A stretch of DNA of 64,000 nucleotides, taken from positions 2,247,501-2,311,500 of the forward strand of contig CANJKZ010000768.1 of assembly GCA_947471745.1 (NCBI GenBank). The letters are read 5' to 3'. This document shows, piece after piece, positions 1 to 10,650 of this stretch. Each line of letters begins with the position of its first letter. Position 1 is the first letter of the stretch. The DNA is from Closterium sp. Naga37s-1. Its lineage: Eukaryota > Streptophyta > Zygnematophyceae > Desmidiales > Closteriaceae. Position numbers and translations under genes: made by a program. A model generated the notes under the pieces. That model ran no database searches. It was not told the DNA's origin and saw only the letters and a list, made by a program, of their open reading frames with translations.

Positions 1-482
1 CGACCGACCAGCAGAGGGGTGACCAAGATCCTGTCCGGCGTAAACTTGAAGTAGCCGTAGCTCGGCGCAATTCCTCCCGTGGTCACGTGTGTCGCCGACA
101 TTGGCGCCAATTCACTTCGTCTGCCTCCGACGTAATTTTGCGGGGCCCCCGCAGCCGCGGACGACTGCATCCCTCGCGCCTGAACGCCGCCGACTTCATC
201 GGCGTGAATCACACCTCGCTGCCTCGATGTGCCCCCCGCGCTGCTGCCGACTTGGCCACCACCCGCGTTGACGTCCGCGTTGACACCACTCGCGTTGTTC
301 ACCGGTCGAGGAGACGCAGGCCGAGAGGGAGGGTGCTCCGTCGCCCACAAGGAGCGGATGCCAGCCTCGACGACCGTCCAGGGGAGGTCGCCATACTCGT
401 TGGCCTCGTGCTTTCTCCTCGCGTTCTCCAGCCGTGCCTCCAGGGTGTCCACCACCCCTCCGTCACCTACGGCTCCTACCAT
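1..482 (-). CDS. Copia-type gag protein, N-terminal part (runs off the window)
   Basis: An open frame runs on the minus strand from ATG at 482-480 to the window edge, about 160 codons without a stop. It matches, codon by codon, the gag start of a second copy at 37694-37201: both carry VVDTLEARLE near the start, then EYGD, VVEAGIR, ATEHP, SPRPVNN, and end with APSYGYFKFTPD. The copy at 36840-37277 continues into a UBN2-like gag segment, which is why I call this gag. It lies about 100 bp inside the LTR at 584-1373, as expected for a 5' LTR, leader and gag. I see no frameshift in the visible part, unlike the second copy. The remaining gag and pol lie beyond position 1. Family assignment is inference from the second copy. 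Confidence 0.7.
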   Translation of the reverse strand, partial: MVGAVGDGGVVDTLEARLENARRKHEANEYGDLPWTVVEAGIRSLWATEHPPSRPASPRPVNNASGVNADVNAGGGQVGSSAGGTSRQRGVIHADEVGGVQARGMQSSAAAGAPQNYVGGRRSELAPMSATHVTTGGIAPSYGYFKFTPDRILVTPLLVG

Positions 483-583
483 AGTGACTACCGCACAGCT
501 GCCGGTCTACGAACAAGCTAGGTGAGTGAGAAGTCAGCTAAACCGAAGGTTTCGTCGCGGTGTCGTCCACGCTCACCGCACCA

Positions 584-1373
584 TGCGGAGATAACTTGTG
601 CAACAAGAGCTAGACTGCGGGCTAGGCACGGGGCAAGAGTGATCGTAGCGTTCGTTCGTTCCTTAGTCGTTTCCAAGTGCTAACACTGCTTGCTAGTTCA
701 CGGGGAAAATCGGCAAGAGTTTCACTATGAAAACATGACAACAAAAGTTCAGAATGATTTCATCAACATTGGCAACACTGACTACATCAGACCTAGCAAG
801 GCTGCTGGTCTACTGCCAGCGCAGCACGGACGACCACGTGCCAGCGTGACTTGGTCGACCGCGCTCCAGCAGAGCAGAGTCGCGGTTTGCCAACGTTGCC
901 CGTCCGCGGTGTGCCAACGCTGCAGTAGGTCGGCTGCACAGCGTTGCATCCGCGGGACAACGGTGCACCAGCTTCGCAGGTGCGTGCAGCTGGTTGGCGC
1001 CCAACTCCCCGTCACACGCCCAGCGCAGACACTTCACCCGTGACGGCGCCCACCAGCCACGTCGACCTCGGGATACCACCCCGGGATCGTCTTTGTAGAC
1101 AACATCCCCGGCGACTTTCGCGCACGTCGCCCGGGTATCCTGGTTGACCGGGTATTTCGCGGTCCTCCCGCGGTTTCTCGGCCACCGCGGTCCTCCACGA
1201 TTTCGTGGCTCCCACGGGCCACCGCGATTTCGTGGCTCCCACGGGCCACTGAGATTTCGTGGCTCCCAAGGGCCACCGCGATTTCGTGGCTCCCACGGGC
1301 CACTGAGATTTCGTGGCTCCCAAGGTCGGCTCCGCCCAAGCGAGGACGGGGCCAAACGCAACTCCCGTTGACA
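584..1373 (-). mobile_element. LTR of the gag-bearing Copia-type element
   Basis: Read on the minus strand the LTR starts TGTCAACGGGAG at 1373 and ends TCTCCGCA at 584, a TG...CA structure. It is followed directly by TGGTGCGGTGAGC, a plausible primer-binding site because it starts TGG. Three further copies of the same LTR lie at 20182-21874, 37796-39422 and 40964-41680, which defines the ends. Position 1374 onward is the RT start of another Copia element, so this element is nested in it. The far end and its target duplication are outside the window. Confidence 0.75.
1199..1321. repeat. 27-bp minisatellite inside the LTR
   Basis: About four and a half units beginning GATTTCGTGGCTCCCACGG, period 27 bp, with ACGGG/AAGGG and CCGC/CTGA variants. 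It makes the minus-strand frames read SHEIxVARG repeats, which is not a gene. The array is absent from the other LTR copies in this window. Confidence 0.85.
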
Positions 1374-1866
1374 GCCGCTTCACCTTGAAGAGCCACATGC
1401 CATCGACAACGTTCGCCCTGGGAGGGGGAAATGCGTCGACGTACGTGCTTGTGTATCTCCAAGACGCTAAATCTGCATCCATAGCCGCTTTCCACTAAGA
1501 GGCCCACTTCCCTGACACTGCCTCACGGTACGTGCGAGGTGTCGATATGTCAAGGGCGTCGGGGTCTCCCTCAAGGGAAAGCAGCATGGCGAAGAGAGAG
1601 GGAGAAGTGGCTGCTAAGAACTCCAGCTCAAACTGCCTGTCCTCTAGGACGTCACAGCCAAGGGCAGACTCACCCCCGACGGACAGAGGACGGGGAGGTG
1701 GAGCTTCCACCACACGCGTGGCGTAGTCAAGACGGCGGGTGGAAGCAAAGTCAGCGACAGCGGCAGTAAGAGCCGAGACGGACGACGGAGAGGCACGAGG
1801 GTCGGTGACAAGAGAGGCAAGAACACGGGAGACAACAGGGCGAGCAGCACGGTAGTAGTCAGTCAT
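1374..1866 (-). pseudogene. Copia pol fragment: linker and start of reverse transcriptase
   Basis: Minus-strand translation gives a linker ending YREAVSGKWAS, then a stop, then in the same frame WKAAMDADLASW, TYVDAFPPP, ANVVDGMWLFKVKR. This is the entry to the Copia reverse transcriptase (RVT_2), where the family usually reads KWxxAMxxEL and WVFKVK. The stop is TAG where the family normally has Gln, so a CAG-to-TAG nonsense change is likely. The RT is cut right after KVKR by the nested LTR at 1373, and its remainder must lie beyond the window. It is the downstream part of the integrase segment at 2312-3865. Dead copy. Confidence 0.8.
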
Positions 1867-2129
1867 AGGTGAGAGGAAACGGTGAGAGACGACTTAGGAG
1901 GTGAGGGGAGAACAGACACAGGCGGAGAACAACGAGAAGGAGAACGAAACAAGACAGTGCGCATGTCGGCAAGAGGAGACGAGGGCCGAGCACGCGGAGG
2001 ACAACGGCTGGCACAGTCGTGCGGGACAACAGGAGGAGACGACCGTGACTGAGGAGGAGAGCAAACAGCCGAAGTCGAGTCCGGAGGAGGAAACGTAGGA
2101 CCGTACGCAGTAGGTGACTGGGAGTGGAC

Positions 2130-2300
2130 AGGAGGAGACAAAGGAAGACCAAGGGCCCGAAGGCCACTCACTGGAGGGAAGAGCTGCTGCAAAAGTGGCG
2201 AGGAGGAGACAAAGGAAGACCAAGGGCCCGAAGGCCACTCACTGGAGGGAAGAGCTGCTGCAAAAGTGGACAGGAGGAGACAAAGGAAGACCAAGGGCCC
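2130..2300. repeat. 71-bp direct repeat in the Copia integrase-RT linker
   Basis: The block starting GGAGGAGACAAAGGAAGACC occurs at about 2130, 2201 and 2272, giving a period of 71 bp. Since 71 is not a multiple of 3, each added unit shifts the pol frame. This explains why the linker is open in different frames along its length. Confidence 0.8.
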
Positions 2301-2311
2301 GACGTCTGCTG

Positions 2312-3865
2312 CTACTGCTGCTGCTGATCCAACTGCTGCAGCTTCTGCCTCTCCTGCTCCACCCGCTTTTCCTCCTCGCGCTCAAGCCGGCGAAGAGCCT
2401 GGAAACGTGTGTCGTAGCAGTGAGGAGGCGTAGTAGGCGTGCCTCCAGCTCTTGTCTCATCAGTACCGGCTCCTACAGTGCCTGCACCTCCTGCTCCAGC
2501 ACCCCCAGAACCAGTGCCAGCAGCGCCAGCACCTCCAGCTCCAGCACCCCCAGAACTAGCGCCACCTGCGCCAGCACCTCCAGCTCCAGCACCCCCAGAA
2601 CTAGCACCTCCAGTGCCAAAACCTCCAGCTCCAGCACCCCCAAAGCCAGCGCCACCTGCGCCAGCACCTCCAGCTCCAGCACCCCTCGAACGAGCACTCC
2701 CAGACCGAGTACCGCCAGTGGCTGCACCTCCAGCTCCAACACCAACCGAGTCTACAGTAACCTGTCGCGGAAGTGTCAAAGGCTGCTGAGGGGACTGTGA
2801 GGAGGACTGCGGGGAGGGAGACGCTACCTGACACGCGACCGAGGGTAGAGGGGTAGCATGAGACACGCCTGACGGGGCAGGACCAGGGAGGGGTGGGGGG
2901 ACCGGAGGACCGAGAGCAGGGGGGAGAGAGGGTGCGAGGAAGAGGGGGGGAGGGGGAACCGGAAGACCTCGACAGGGGTACCGGGTATAATAGGGCACAG
3001 ACTCGTCAAACTGGACATCACGAGAGTCGAGAATCTGGTGGAGGGGCGGGTGGTAAAAGGAGTAGTCGGGAGAGCCCACCGGGAAACCAAGGAAGACACA
3101 AGGGATGGCGCGAGCCGAGAGCTTGTCCGCAGAGGTGTTGCGGACAAACGCAAGGCAACCCCAGACGTGAAAGGCCGACCCAACACCTGGGGACCCAGTC
3201 CAAAGTCTGGTCGGTGAAACCTCTGGCCGCGAGACACGCGGCTCGAGGTTCAGCTGGTACGCGGCGTAGCGCAGCGCGTAGGGCCACAGAAAATGGGGCG
3301 CACGGGCATGGATCATGGACGTGCGGGCGATGTCCATGACCAAGCCAATGCGGCGCTCACCAACCCCATTCTGCTATGGGGACTCCGGCAGCGTCCAGGA
3401 CTGTCTGATGCCCTGCTCGCCGCAGAACCCGGCAAGGACGCCGGAGTGAAACTCACCCCCACGGTTGGAGTGGAGACAACGAACACGACTACCACGAGTG
3501 CCCTCAGTGGCCAGAAGCCACCGGATCAGCGTAGAAGTCACCTCGGACTTCTTCGCGAGAGGAAACACCGTGGTGTACCCAGAGAAGACCTCAACGACCA
3601 CTAGAAAGTAGCGCGCCCTCTCAGGTCCCAGTGTGGGGACAGGGCCCCAGACGTCCAAGTGGAGAGTCTGGAAAGGAGCAGTGGCCGGACGAAGAGAGGA
3701 GAAGTGCGGAGTGGCGCGCAGGCAGCCGGGGACGCAAGGAGTGCAAGGTGGAGCACGCGAGGGAGGGAGCGACGGAAAGACGCGCGGGAGACCTGAGACA
3801 AGACTGTGACTAGCCATGCTGCGGAGGCGGGGGATCGACGGGTGGCCAAGACGGTGGTGCCACAA
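2312..3865 (-). pseudogene. Copia GAG-pre-integrase and integrase
   Basis: The minus-strand frame begins MWHHRLGHPS, the pre-integrase zinc-binding motif. The integrase core follows: LHLDVWGPVP (first catalytic Asp), FLVVVEVFSGYTTVFPL, SNRGGEFHSG (the family motif is SDxGxEF, so the second catalytic Asp has become Asn), GIRQSWTLPESP, then a TAG stop where Gln is usual, then QNGVGERRIG (third catalytic residue Glu) in the same frame. The C-terminal part has HFLWPYALRYAAYQLN and CVFLGFP. It ends in an Ala/Gly repeat tail (2439-2790), with GAGAGG units typical of low-complexity linkers. The Asp-to-Asn change and the nonsense codon make it inactive. Confidence 0.85.
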
Positions 3866-3978
3866 GACGGTCGGGAGGGCGAGAGACCGACAGGAGCAAG
3901 ATGTAGCAACCTGACCAGACGCAGGAACCTAACTAGGCACAGCAACCGGAGGGGACGCAGTAACCTAACCGGACTCCG

Positions 3979-4944
3979 CTACTTGGGGGCCGCAGTCACC
4001 TGACCGGACTCTGCTACCTGGGAGGACGTAGTGTACAGAACAAAGAGACCTGAATGGGGCTCCCTGGTGAACGTGGCAAGAAGTGCCCCAGTGGAAGCGT
4101 CAGTACAGATCGCCGTTCTCCCGTGCGCAAGGAAAAGTGACTGTGATCCCACGTTCCTGAAGGTATCCAACACCCACCAAGTTCCGAGAGAACGAGGGGA
4201 TGTAGAGACCAGTGAGGAAACCAGAAGGGACAGCCGGGCACGGGAGAGTGGTTGAGCTGCGAGCAACTGCTGGTCCTGAACTAGGATCAGCTAGGGCAAC
4301 TGGGACTGGAGCCGAAAGAGGTGGAACAGTGGTGTGGTCGCAGAAGAAGCACTGCGACGCGCCTGAGTCCAGCGTGAAGGAGAGCGACGCGACAGCAGTC
4401 ATCACGGCTGGACTAGTAACTACACAATCACCTACACTAAAAGCACAAGTACCTACAATAGCAACAGGCAAAGAGCCTAAGCTAGGTACACGCAAGCCAA
4501 GAGACCCATACGTGACAGAATAAACAGCATCCATAGACATATCAAACACAGGGTAACCACTACAAGATAGACCGGGCCAGATCGGTGGCCTCACAGTAAA
4601 GGTCGTCGAGGCGACTGTAAGGAGCCAGCAGAGTGGTCAGGACGCCAGCAGGTAGTGCCAGCACCAGAGCCAGTCAGGATCTGGTACTGGCAGCGGCCGA
4701 CGTCGCGACCACCGCAACGAGCCCCCCAGCTAGCTGGGCCGCTGCTGCAACCAACGCTACCCGAACCACCAGGCCCCCACGGCTGCTAAGGGCGCCACTG
4801 CTGCTGAGGGCGCCACTGCTGCTGAGGGCGCCACTGCTGCTGAGGGTGCCACTGCTGCTGAGGCCGCCACTGCTGCTGAGGTTCCCACTGCTGAAACTGC
4901 CGCTGCTGCTGTCCTTGCTGCTGGAGAACTCTAGTGGACGCCAT
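3979..4944 (-). pseudogene. Copia gag C-terminal tail and aspartic protease
   Basis: The minus-strand frame opens at 4944 with MASTRVLQQQ, followed by Gln/Trp-rich 7-residue repeats from a 21-bp array (4795-4900). After a frame change it gives SFTLDSGASQCFFCD, the DSGA active site of retroviral-type aspartic protease. Further on are LYIPSFSRNLVGVGYLQ and, in another frame, TDASTGALLATF and LFVLYT, the usual lead-in to GAG-pre-integrase. At least two frameshifts separate these pieces, so this is a decayed copy. No N-terminal UBN2 gag domain is present before the Gln-rich part. Confidence 0.75.
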
Positions 4945-5267
4945 GGTGAAATTAGGCGAGGAACGGCCGGAGCACGGAGCAAACTGAGCTAGAAGCGACT
5001 GGAGCAGGAACGGCTGGAGTGAGACATGGCCGGAGTTAAAAACGGCAGGCTAGAAACTACGGGCTCGAGGAGCGGCTCGAGCGAGGAGCGAGAACAACTA
5101 GGAGCGCCAGGTGAAACTAGGCTAGGAGTAGCGGCCTCCAGCCGCGGCGGAACGGTGAACCCAGTGAAGGAACGGTATAGAACGGTAAAACGGACGGTGA
5201 GAATACCCGAGAACGGCCTGCTATGGGCCGTGGCGCGCTAGAGGTGCCAGCCGCTGCGAGAGGTGCC
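4945..5267. other. Leader region upstream of the decayed Copia frame
   Basis: This sequence is upstream of the minus-strand start at 4944. It is made of short degenerate repeats (AACGGC, GAGCGGC). I see no coding capacity and no clear LTR edge. Confidence 0.4.
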
Positions 5268-6150
5268 AGTGGGCGGCTAGAAGGAGGTGTGGGCAGCTAG
5301 GAGGAGGTGTGGGCGGCTGGGAGGAGGTGTGGGCGGCTAGGAGGAGGTGTGGGCGGCTAGGAGGAGGTGTGGGCGGCTAGGAGGAGGTGTGGGCGGCTAG
5401 GAGGAGTTGTGGGCGGCTAGCAGGAGGTGTGGGCGTCTAGGAAGGTACGTGAGGTGCTGGGGCGCGCATGTCTGGCCTGGGGCGCGCGTTCCTGGGCAGG
5501 GGCGCGCGCTGCTATGCCCGGGCAGCGCGCGCTGCTCTGCTAGGGCGCGCGCTGCCCTGTACGTGGGCGCGCGCTGCACTGCAGGGGCGCGCGTTGCTCT
5601 GCACGGGCGATGCGATGGGCTGAGGCAGGGCGCACGGGCGACGCGACGAGCTGGGGCAGGGCGCACGGGCGACGCGCGGGCTGGGGCAGGGCGCACGGGC
5701 GACGTGCGGGCTGGGGCAGGGCGCACGGGCTACGCGATGGGCTAGGGTAGGGCGCACGGGCTACGCGACGGCTGGGGCAAGGCGAACGGGCTACGCGACG
5801 GGCTGGGGCAGGGCGCACGGGATACGCGACGGGCTAGGGTAGGACGCACGGGCTACGCGACGGGCTGGGGCGGAGGCGCGATACGGAGGGCGTGGAGGGC
5901 GCGTAGGGGAGGGCTAGGCGCGGAGGGCGCGTTACGGAGGGCGCGGAGGGCGCGTTACGGAGGGCGCGGAGGGCGCTTGGGCGCGTGACGGAGGGCGCGT
6001 AAGGCGAGGAGGGCGCTAGGGCGGGTGACGGAGGGCGCTAGGGCGTGGAGGGCGCTAGGGCGCGTGACGGAAGGCGCTAGGGCGTGGAGGGCGCTAGGGC
6101 GCGTGACGGAGGGCGCTAGGGCGCGGAGGGCGCTAGGGCGTGAGCTAGGC
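5268..6150. repeat. Block of GC-rich minisatellites
   Basis: Three arrays sit side by side. At 5268-5440 there are about eight units of GAGGAGGTGTGGGCGGCTAG (20 bp). At 5600-5880 there are about nine units of roughly 30 bp containing GCTGGGGCAGGGCGCACGGG. At 5880-6150 there are degenerate GAGGGCGCTAGGGCG units. The predicted proteins here (Arg/Pro/Ala repeats on both strands) are by-products of the arrays. Confidence 0.85.
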
Positions 6151-6176
6151 TAGGCTAGGCAAGGATGCTAAACCTA

Positions 6177-6188
6177 CTCGTGATACCA
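6177..6188 (-). other. Possible Copia primer-binding site
   Basis: On the minus strand TGGTATCACGAG resembles TGGTATCAGAGC, the initiator-Met tRNA primer site of many plant Copia elements. It lies 1.2 kb upstream of the decayed gag start, in the right orientation. The adjacent TTTCTAAGA is not a CA end, and the motif CCATCTTAGAAA recurs at 6425, so the LTR boundary is uncertain. Confidence 0.35.
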
Positions 6189-6637
6189 TCTTAGAAACCG
6201 TCGCGGATTTCGATCGATCGCGCTGCCCGTCGAAACCGTCGCGGATTTCGACACGACGGTCGCGCTGATGGCGCGATCCCAGCAGCAGGGCATTGGGAAG
6301 GAGGGCAGCCAGGGCCTATGTTATCAGGATAATTTAGTTTGATTCTCCTGAATTCTGAAACAGAAACAGAAACAGAAACAGAAATTGGTGGGCCCATTTA
6401 GGTCCTAGGAGCTTGATAGCTCCATACCATCTTAGAAATAGAATGCAAGGGAATGGTTTGGGACTAGCAAGATGGGATAAAAGTACTCAACCCAAAAAAT
6501 GGTTGTACTCCCTAGAGGGCTACTCACTGTAGCCTAATAACCTATAATAACATTTGACAGTTTGTTTCGTTCGTATCCTGTTTTGGATCACAAACCAGGG
6601 GGTTCAATTCAATGCTGTCATCCTCCTATGCATGACC
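6189..6637. other. Non-coding, possible old LTR remnant
   Basis: The segment contains a short CAGAAA microsatellite (6358-6382) and two copies of CCATCTTAGAAA about 240 bp apart. I recognise no gene. Confidence 0.35.
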
Positions 6638-6639
6638 TA

Positions 6640-7420
6640 CTGTCATCGCCCGGATATAAGACGGGTATAACCGCACCTGTGCTTATAACAAAACTCACAT
6701 TTTTGAGGGGGTGCGCAGCAGGGCTGATTTTATCAGACTATTGTAGTCTGATCGCGTAACCTCCGGCTGTTACTTGTCAACCTCCTCGGTTGATTCGCCT
6801 TTGCTCCGCTGTAGCTTGCCTCGTTTATGATTCGATGTTACGACACATAGGAAGTGTTGAATTACTTAATACACTGTCAGTCATACCCCGCATATAAGCT
6901 CTGGCCTACGTTAGGCTAGTCCTAACATATAAGCTATGTTAGGCTAGGCACATGCGCCTTCATATGGAGTATTGTGCCTAGGCCCTCGGATTTGTTTTGG
7001 GGTCGGCTGATTCGTCATTGTTAACTTCATCCTACCGTACAAGTCATACAGCAGTACATGGGGCAATGGACGGTTGGTTATTCATCGCACAACATAAGAT
7101 GTTCATAAAGTTTTTGCAGTAAGCATCTACCGTCATCACCCGGATAGTAGACATGTTGAATAGTAGACAGGGCTTGTCTATTATCCGGGTGTCTCTTATA
7201 AACAGGCTAGCCTCATTATAAAACACCTATTTTTGTATACGGGTTAAGCAAGTGTAGGGGCTAGGGGCAATTGTATAACGAAGGGGTATCTTCTAAATGG
7301 TTCTTTGTCCATTTATAAGACTTATAAGACACCCTAAACCGTCCCAACTACAAGACAACCCAAGCATTTTTGCCCGTGTACGAGATAAGACATATATGTC
7401 TTATATCCGGGCGATGACGG
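6640..7420. mobile_element. TA-flanked DNA element with 22-bp terminal inverted repeats
   Basis: The left end reads CTGTCATCGCCCGGATATAA and the right end, reverse-complemented, reads CCGTCATCGCCCGGATATAA. Each is bordered by TA (6638-6639 and 7421-7422). This fits a Tc1/mariner-like non-autonomous element with a TA target duplication. A third, shorter relative of the terminus (CCGTCATCACCCGGATA) starts at about 7130 and forms a small hairpin with ATTATCCGGGT near 7180. The 781-bp interior has no long open frame. Confidence 0.55.
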
Positions 7421-7460
7421 TAGCAAATATGAGTAACGTATTGTGTAACGTGAGTTCATC

Positions 7461-7738
7461 TTAAAGCCCGAGTCCCAAATTGCGAGGCGCGTGGGTCATG
7501 CTTTTAAAACTTGACGAAGTGCAGTGTGCAAGCTTTGATAAGTAGCGCACCTGCAATTTGGGACTTTCGGGTGCTGACACAACCCCCAGGGCGAAATACA
7601 TGGGCTGGCTGGGTTTGACGAAAAAAACGAAATGCCCGAAATCGGAATCACTCGCCAAAACCCAAACCAGAAAAAAACCCCTCGCGTCATCCTTTTAAAA
7701 CTTGTGCAATTTGGGCTTCCGGCTTTAAAAATTCTATG
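7461..7738. mobile_element. TTAA-flanked MITE
   Basis: The ends are TTAA-AGCCCGAGTCCCAAAT and, reverse-complemented from the right, TTAA-AGCCGGAAGCCCAAAT. The intact TTAA at both edges suggests piggyBac-type insertion. The interior is about 270 bp, non-coding, with further inverted copies of GCAATTTGGG. A second TTAA-flanked element with a different core is at 35986-36113. Confidence 0.55.
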
Positions 7739-8372
7739 AGATTATGAACAAGACTCGACGTTAACGTCGGAAGGGTTGCGTAGGCGTTATTATAAATCAG
7801 AAAATGCACTATATTATCTTTGAAGCGATAAACCATGTTCTTTCTTTTTATAGCGGGCTTCCTCATAAAAAAATTACGAGTAATATTCTTCTCTCTTGCG
7901 ATTGAGTGCTAGTTTACAGGGAACGATATGGGGACTGACATTCTATTTGTTATTATAATAGAAGTACCTACAACTGATATTGCAATATCGAAGTACCCTT
8001 AGTGGGTTTCTTCATTTGCAGCCAACTCTGATATGTGGTTATGCGAGTGTTGTCACGTGATACTACTGTAGTTCCAAATCTAGTGTGTGGGTTTTTTTGT
8101 TAGGATTATCCTGTGCCCAGGTTCTGTTAAAACTCGCCCTTGAATTCAGCGTGCAATTCGCCTCATCGTCCCCTACCCTCCTATTCGCTTACGAAATTAG
8201 TTTGCAATTCGCCCGCGACTAGCTCGCGATTCGCCCCATCAACATAACACTGTACGCTTATTAAAAAAATCGTTTCTTTTCTCGTTTTGCTCTGGCAGAA
8301 TTTTTTCTTGCCAGCGCTACACATTCTTCATTTCTTCCGCTGTCAACTCGATTTCTCCGCTGACTTGGTTTC
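7739..8372. other. AT-rich non-coding DNA
   Basis: No gene, repeat array or clear element end was recognised. Near 8140-8240 there are short dispersed repeats of CGCAATTCGCC type. Confidence 0.4.
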
Positions 8373-8639
8373 TTGAATTTTGAGCACCTGCTCTACTCAG
8401 CTCTCTCCTGTGCGCATCTGTTCCGTTTCCCTTCCCAGCTGTTAATTCGAACTCTGTCATACTCTTGGTTCCTCGAATTCCTCCTCTACCTGCTCTCTCT
8501 GCCATTTTCTCCCAACCCACCATCGCCCATCCTGCTGTCTAGCTATCATCCAGCTATCGCGTTTAACCAACACCCAGCCGTCGCCTCTCCCTCTTATCCC
8601 GTCGCACCTCCCTCCTACCCCGCCGTCGCCATTCCCTCC

Positions 8640-9320
8640 CATCCCGCCGCCACCTCACACCCCGTCGTCGCCTCTCACTCCCGCCTCCCCGTCGCCTCTC
8701 CTTCCCTCCCCGCTATCGCCTCTCCTTCCCTCCCCGCCGTCGCCTCTCCTTCCCTCCCCGCCGTCGCCTCTCCTTCCCTTCCCGTCGTCGCCTCTCCATC
8801 CCTCACCGCCGTCGCCTCTACTTCCCTCCCCGCCGTCGCCTCTGCTTCCCTCCCCGCCGTCGCCTCTCCTTCCCTCACCGCCGTCGCCTCTCCTTCCCTC
8901 CCCGCCGTCTCCTCTGCTTCCCTCCCCGCCGTCGCCTCTCCTTCCCTCCCCGCCGTCGCCTCTCCTTCCCTCCCCGCCGTCGCCTCTCCTTCCCTTCCCG
9001 TCGTCGCCTCTCCATCCCTCACCGCCGTCGCCTCTACTTCCCTCCCCGCCGTCGCCTCTGCTTCCCTCCCCGCCGTCGCCTCTCCTTCCCTCACCGCCGT
9101 CGCCTCTCCTTCCCTCCCCGCCCTCTCCTCTCCTTCCCTCCTCGCCGCCACCTCACACCCCGTCGTCGCCTCTCACTCCCGCCTCCCCGTCGCCTCTCCT
9201 TCCCTCCCCGCTATCGCCTCTCCTTCCCTCCCCGCCGTCGCCTCTGCTTCCCTCCCCGCCGTCGCCTCTCCTTCCCTCCCCGCCATAGCCTCTCCTTCCC
9301 TCCCCGCCGTCGCCTCCAGC
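8640..9320. repeat. 24-bp minisatellite encoding 8-residue repeats
   Basis: The unit GTCGCCTCTCCTTCCCTCCC plus CGCC (24 bp) is repeated over about 650 bp. It keeps one frame open on the plus strand (8373-9815, 480 codons, VASPSLPA repeats) and others on the minus strand. A higher-order repeat is visible: a block carrying the variants CATCCC, CTACTTCC and CTGCTTCC recurs 216 bp (nine units) later. The flank CCACCTCACACCCCGTCGTC occurs at both ends of the array, about 500 bp apart. The 480-codon frame has no recognisable domain and I do not call it a gene. Confidence 0.85.
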
Positions 9321-9595
9321 GACAAGTACACGAGCGCAAGCGCGAGTTGGTGCGCGAGCGCAAGTCGGTGCGCGAGCGCGGTTTGGTGCACCAGCGCGGA
9401 TTGTTTTCTGAGGCACCATGATTATCAGGTGCGTTCCCGGTCCTTTCATCCTCCCTCCCCCTTCTCAAATGTCCGCCCCCCCCTCCCCCACCCTCCCCCC
9501 CTCCCTTTTTTTTTTGCTCTATGTGTACATCTTGTCTGTCGATTGGTCTCCTCTTGCATTGCACTTTCATTTGAAGAAAAGGAGAGACGGAGCTC

Positions 9596-10650
9596 GAGGG
9601 AGAGCGTGTGCGCGGGAGCGAACGCTCAGGAGAGTGCGCGTGAGAGAGCGCGCGAGAGAGCGCGTGAGAGTTCGAGTGCGCGTGAGAGAGCGCGTGAGAG
9701 TCCGCGTGCGCGTGAGAGAGCGTGTGAGGGTGCACATGAGAGAGCGCGTGAGAGTGCGCGTGAGAGAGCGCGTGAGGGAGAGCGTGGGAGAGAGCGCGTG
9801 AGAGAGCGCGTGTGAGAGCGTGTGAGAGAGCGGGTTATAGCGCATGAGAGTGTGTGTGAGAGTGCGCGTGAGAGTGCGCGTGAGAGTGCGCGTGAGAGTG
9901 CGCGTGAGAGTGCGTGTGAGAGCGCGTGAGAGAGCGCGTGAGAGAGCACGTGAGAGAGCGCATGAGAGTGCGCGTGGGAGAGCGCATGAGAGTGCGCGTG
10001 AGAGAGCGTATGAGAGAGCGCGCGAGAGAGCGCGTGAGAGAGCATGTAAGAGAGCGCGTGAGTGTGCGCGCGAGAGAGCGCGTGAGTGAGCGCGTGAGTG
10101 AGCGCGTGAGAGAGCGCGTGAGAGAGCGCGTGAGAGAGCATGTGAGAGAGCGCGTGAGAGTGCGCGTGAGAGAGCGCGTGAGAGAGCGCGTGAGAGAGCG
10201 CGTGAGAGAGCGCGAGAGAGCGCACGAGGGAGTGAGTGAGAGAGAGCATGAGAGGGCGCGATAGAGAACGCGTGAGAGAGCGCATGAAAGAGTGCGTGAG
10301 GTAGCGCGTGAGATAGAGCATGAGAGAGCGCGTGAGAGTGCGTGTGCGAGAGCGCGTGAGAGTGCGCGTGAGAGAGTATGTGAGAGAGCGTGTGAGTGAG
10401 CGTGAGAGAGAGCGCGCGAGGGGGCAAGTGAGAGAGAGCATGAGAGGGCGCAATTGAGAGCGCGTGAGAGAGCACGTGAGAGATCGCGTGAGAGAGCGCG
10501 TGAGAGAGCGAGTGAGAGCGCGTGAGAGAGCCCGTGAGAGAGCGCGTGAGAGAATGCGTGAGAGAGTTAGTGAGAGCCCGTGAAAGAGCCCGTGAGAGAG
10601 CGCGTGAGAAAGTGCGTGAGAGAGTGCGTGAGAGAGCGCATGAGAGAGCT
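9596..10650. repeat. 1-kb array of GAGAGAGCGCGT-type units
   Basis: About 1,050 bp of degenerate 12-14-bp units (GAGAGAGCGCGTGA and GAGTGCGCGTGA variants). It creates long apparent proteins on both strands: Arg/Val/Glu-rich on plus, and Ser-Arg-Ala-Leu repeats of 369 and 344 codons on minus. These are products of a stop-poor simple repeat. The alternating purine-pyrimidine GCGCGTG stretches could adopt Z-DNA, which is inference. Confidence 0.9.

Noticed and set aside
8373..9815. 480-codon protein of VASPSLPA repeats as a cell-wall protein
   Set aside because: It runs from a minisatellite into the next array; no signal peptide pattern is convincing and the other strand is equally open.
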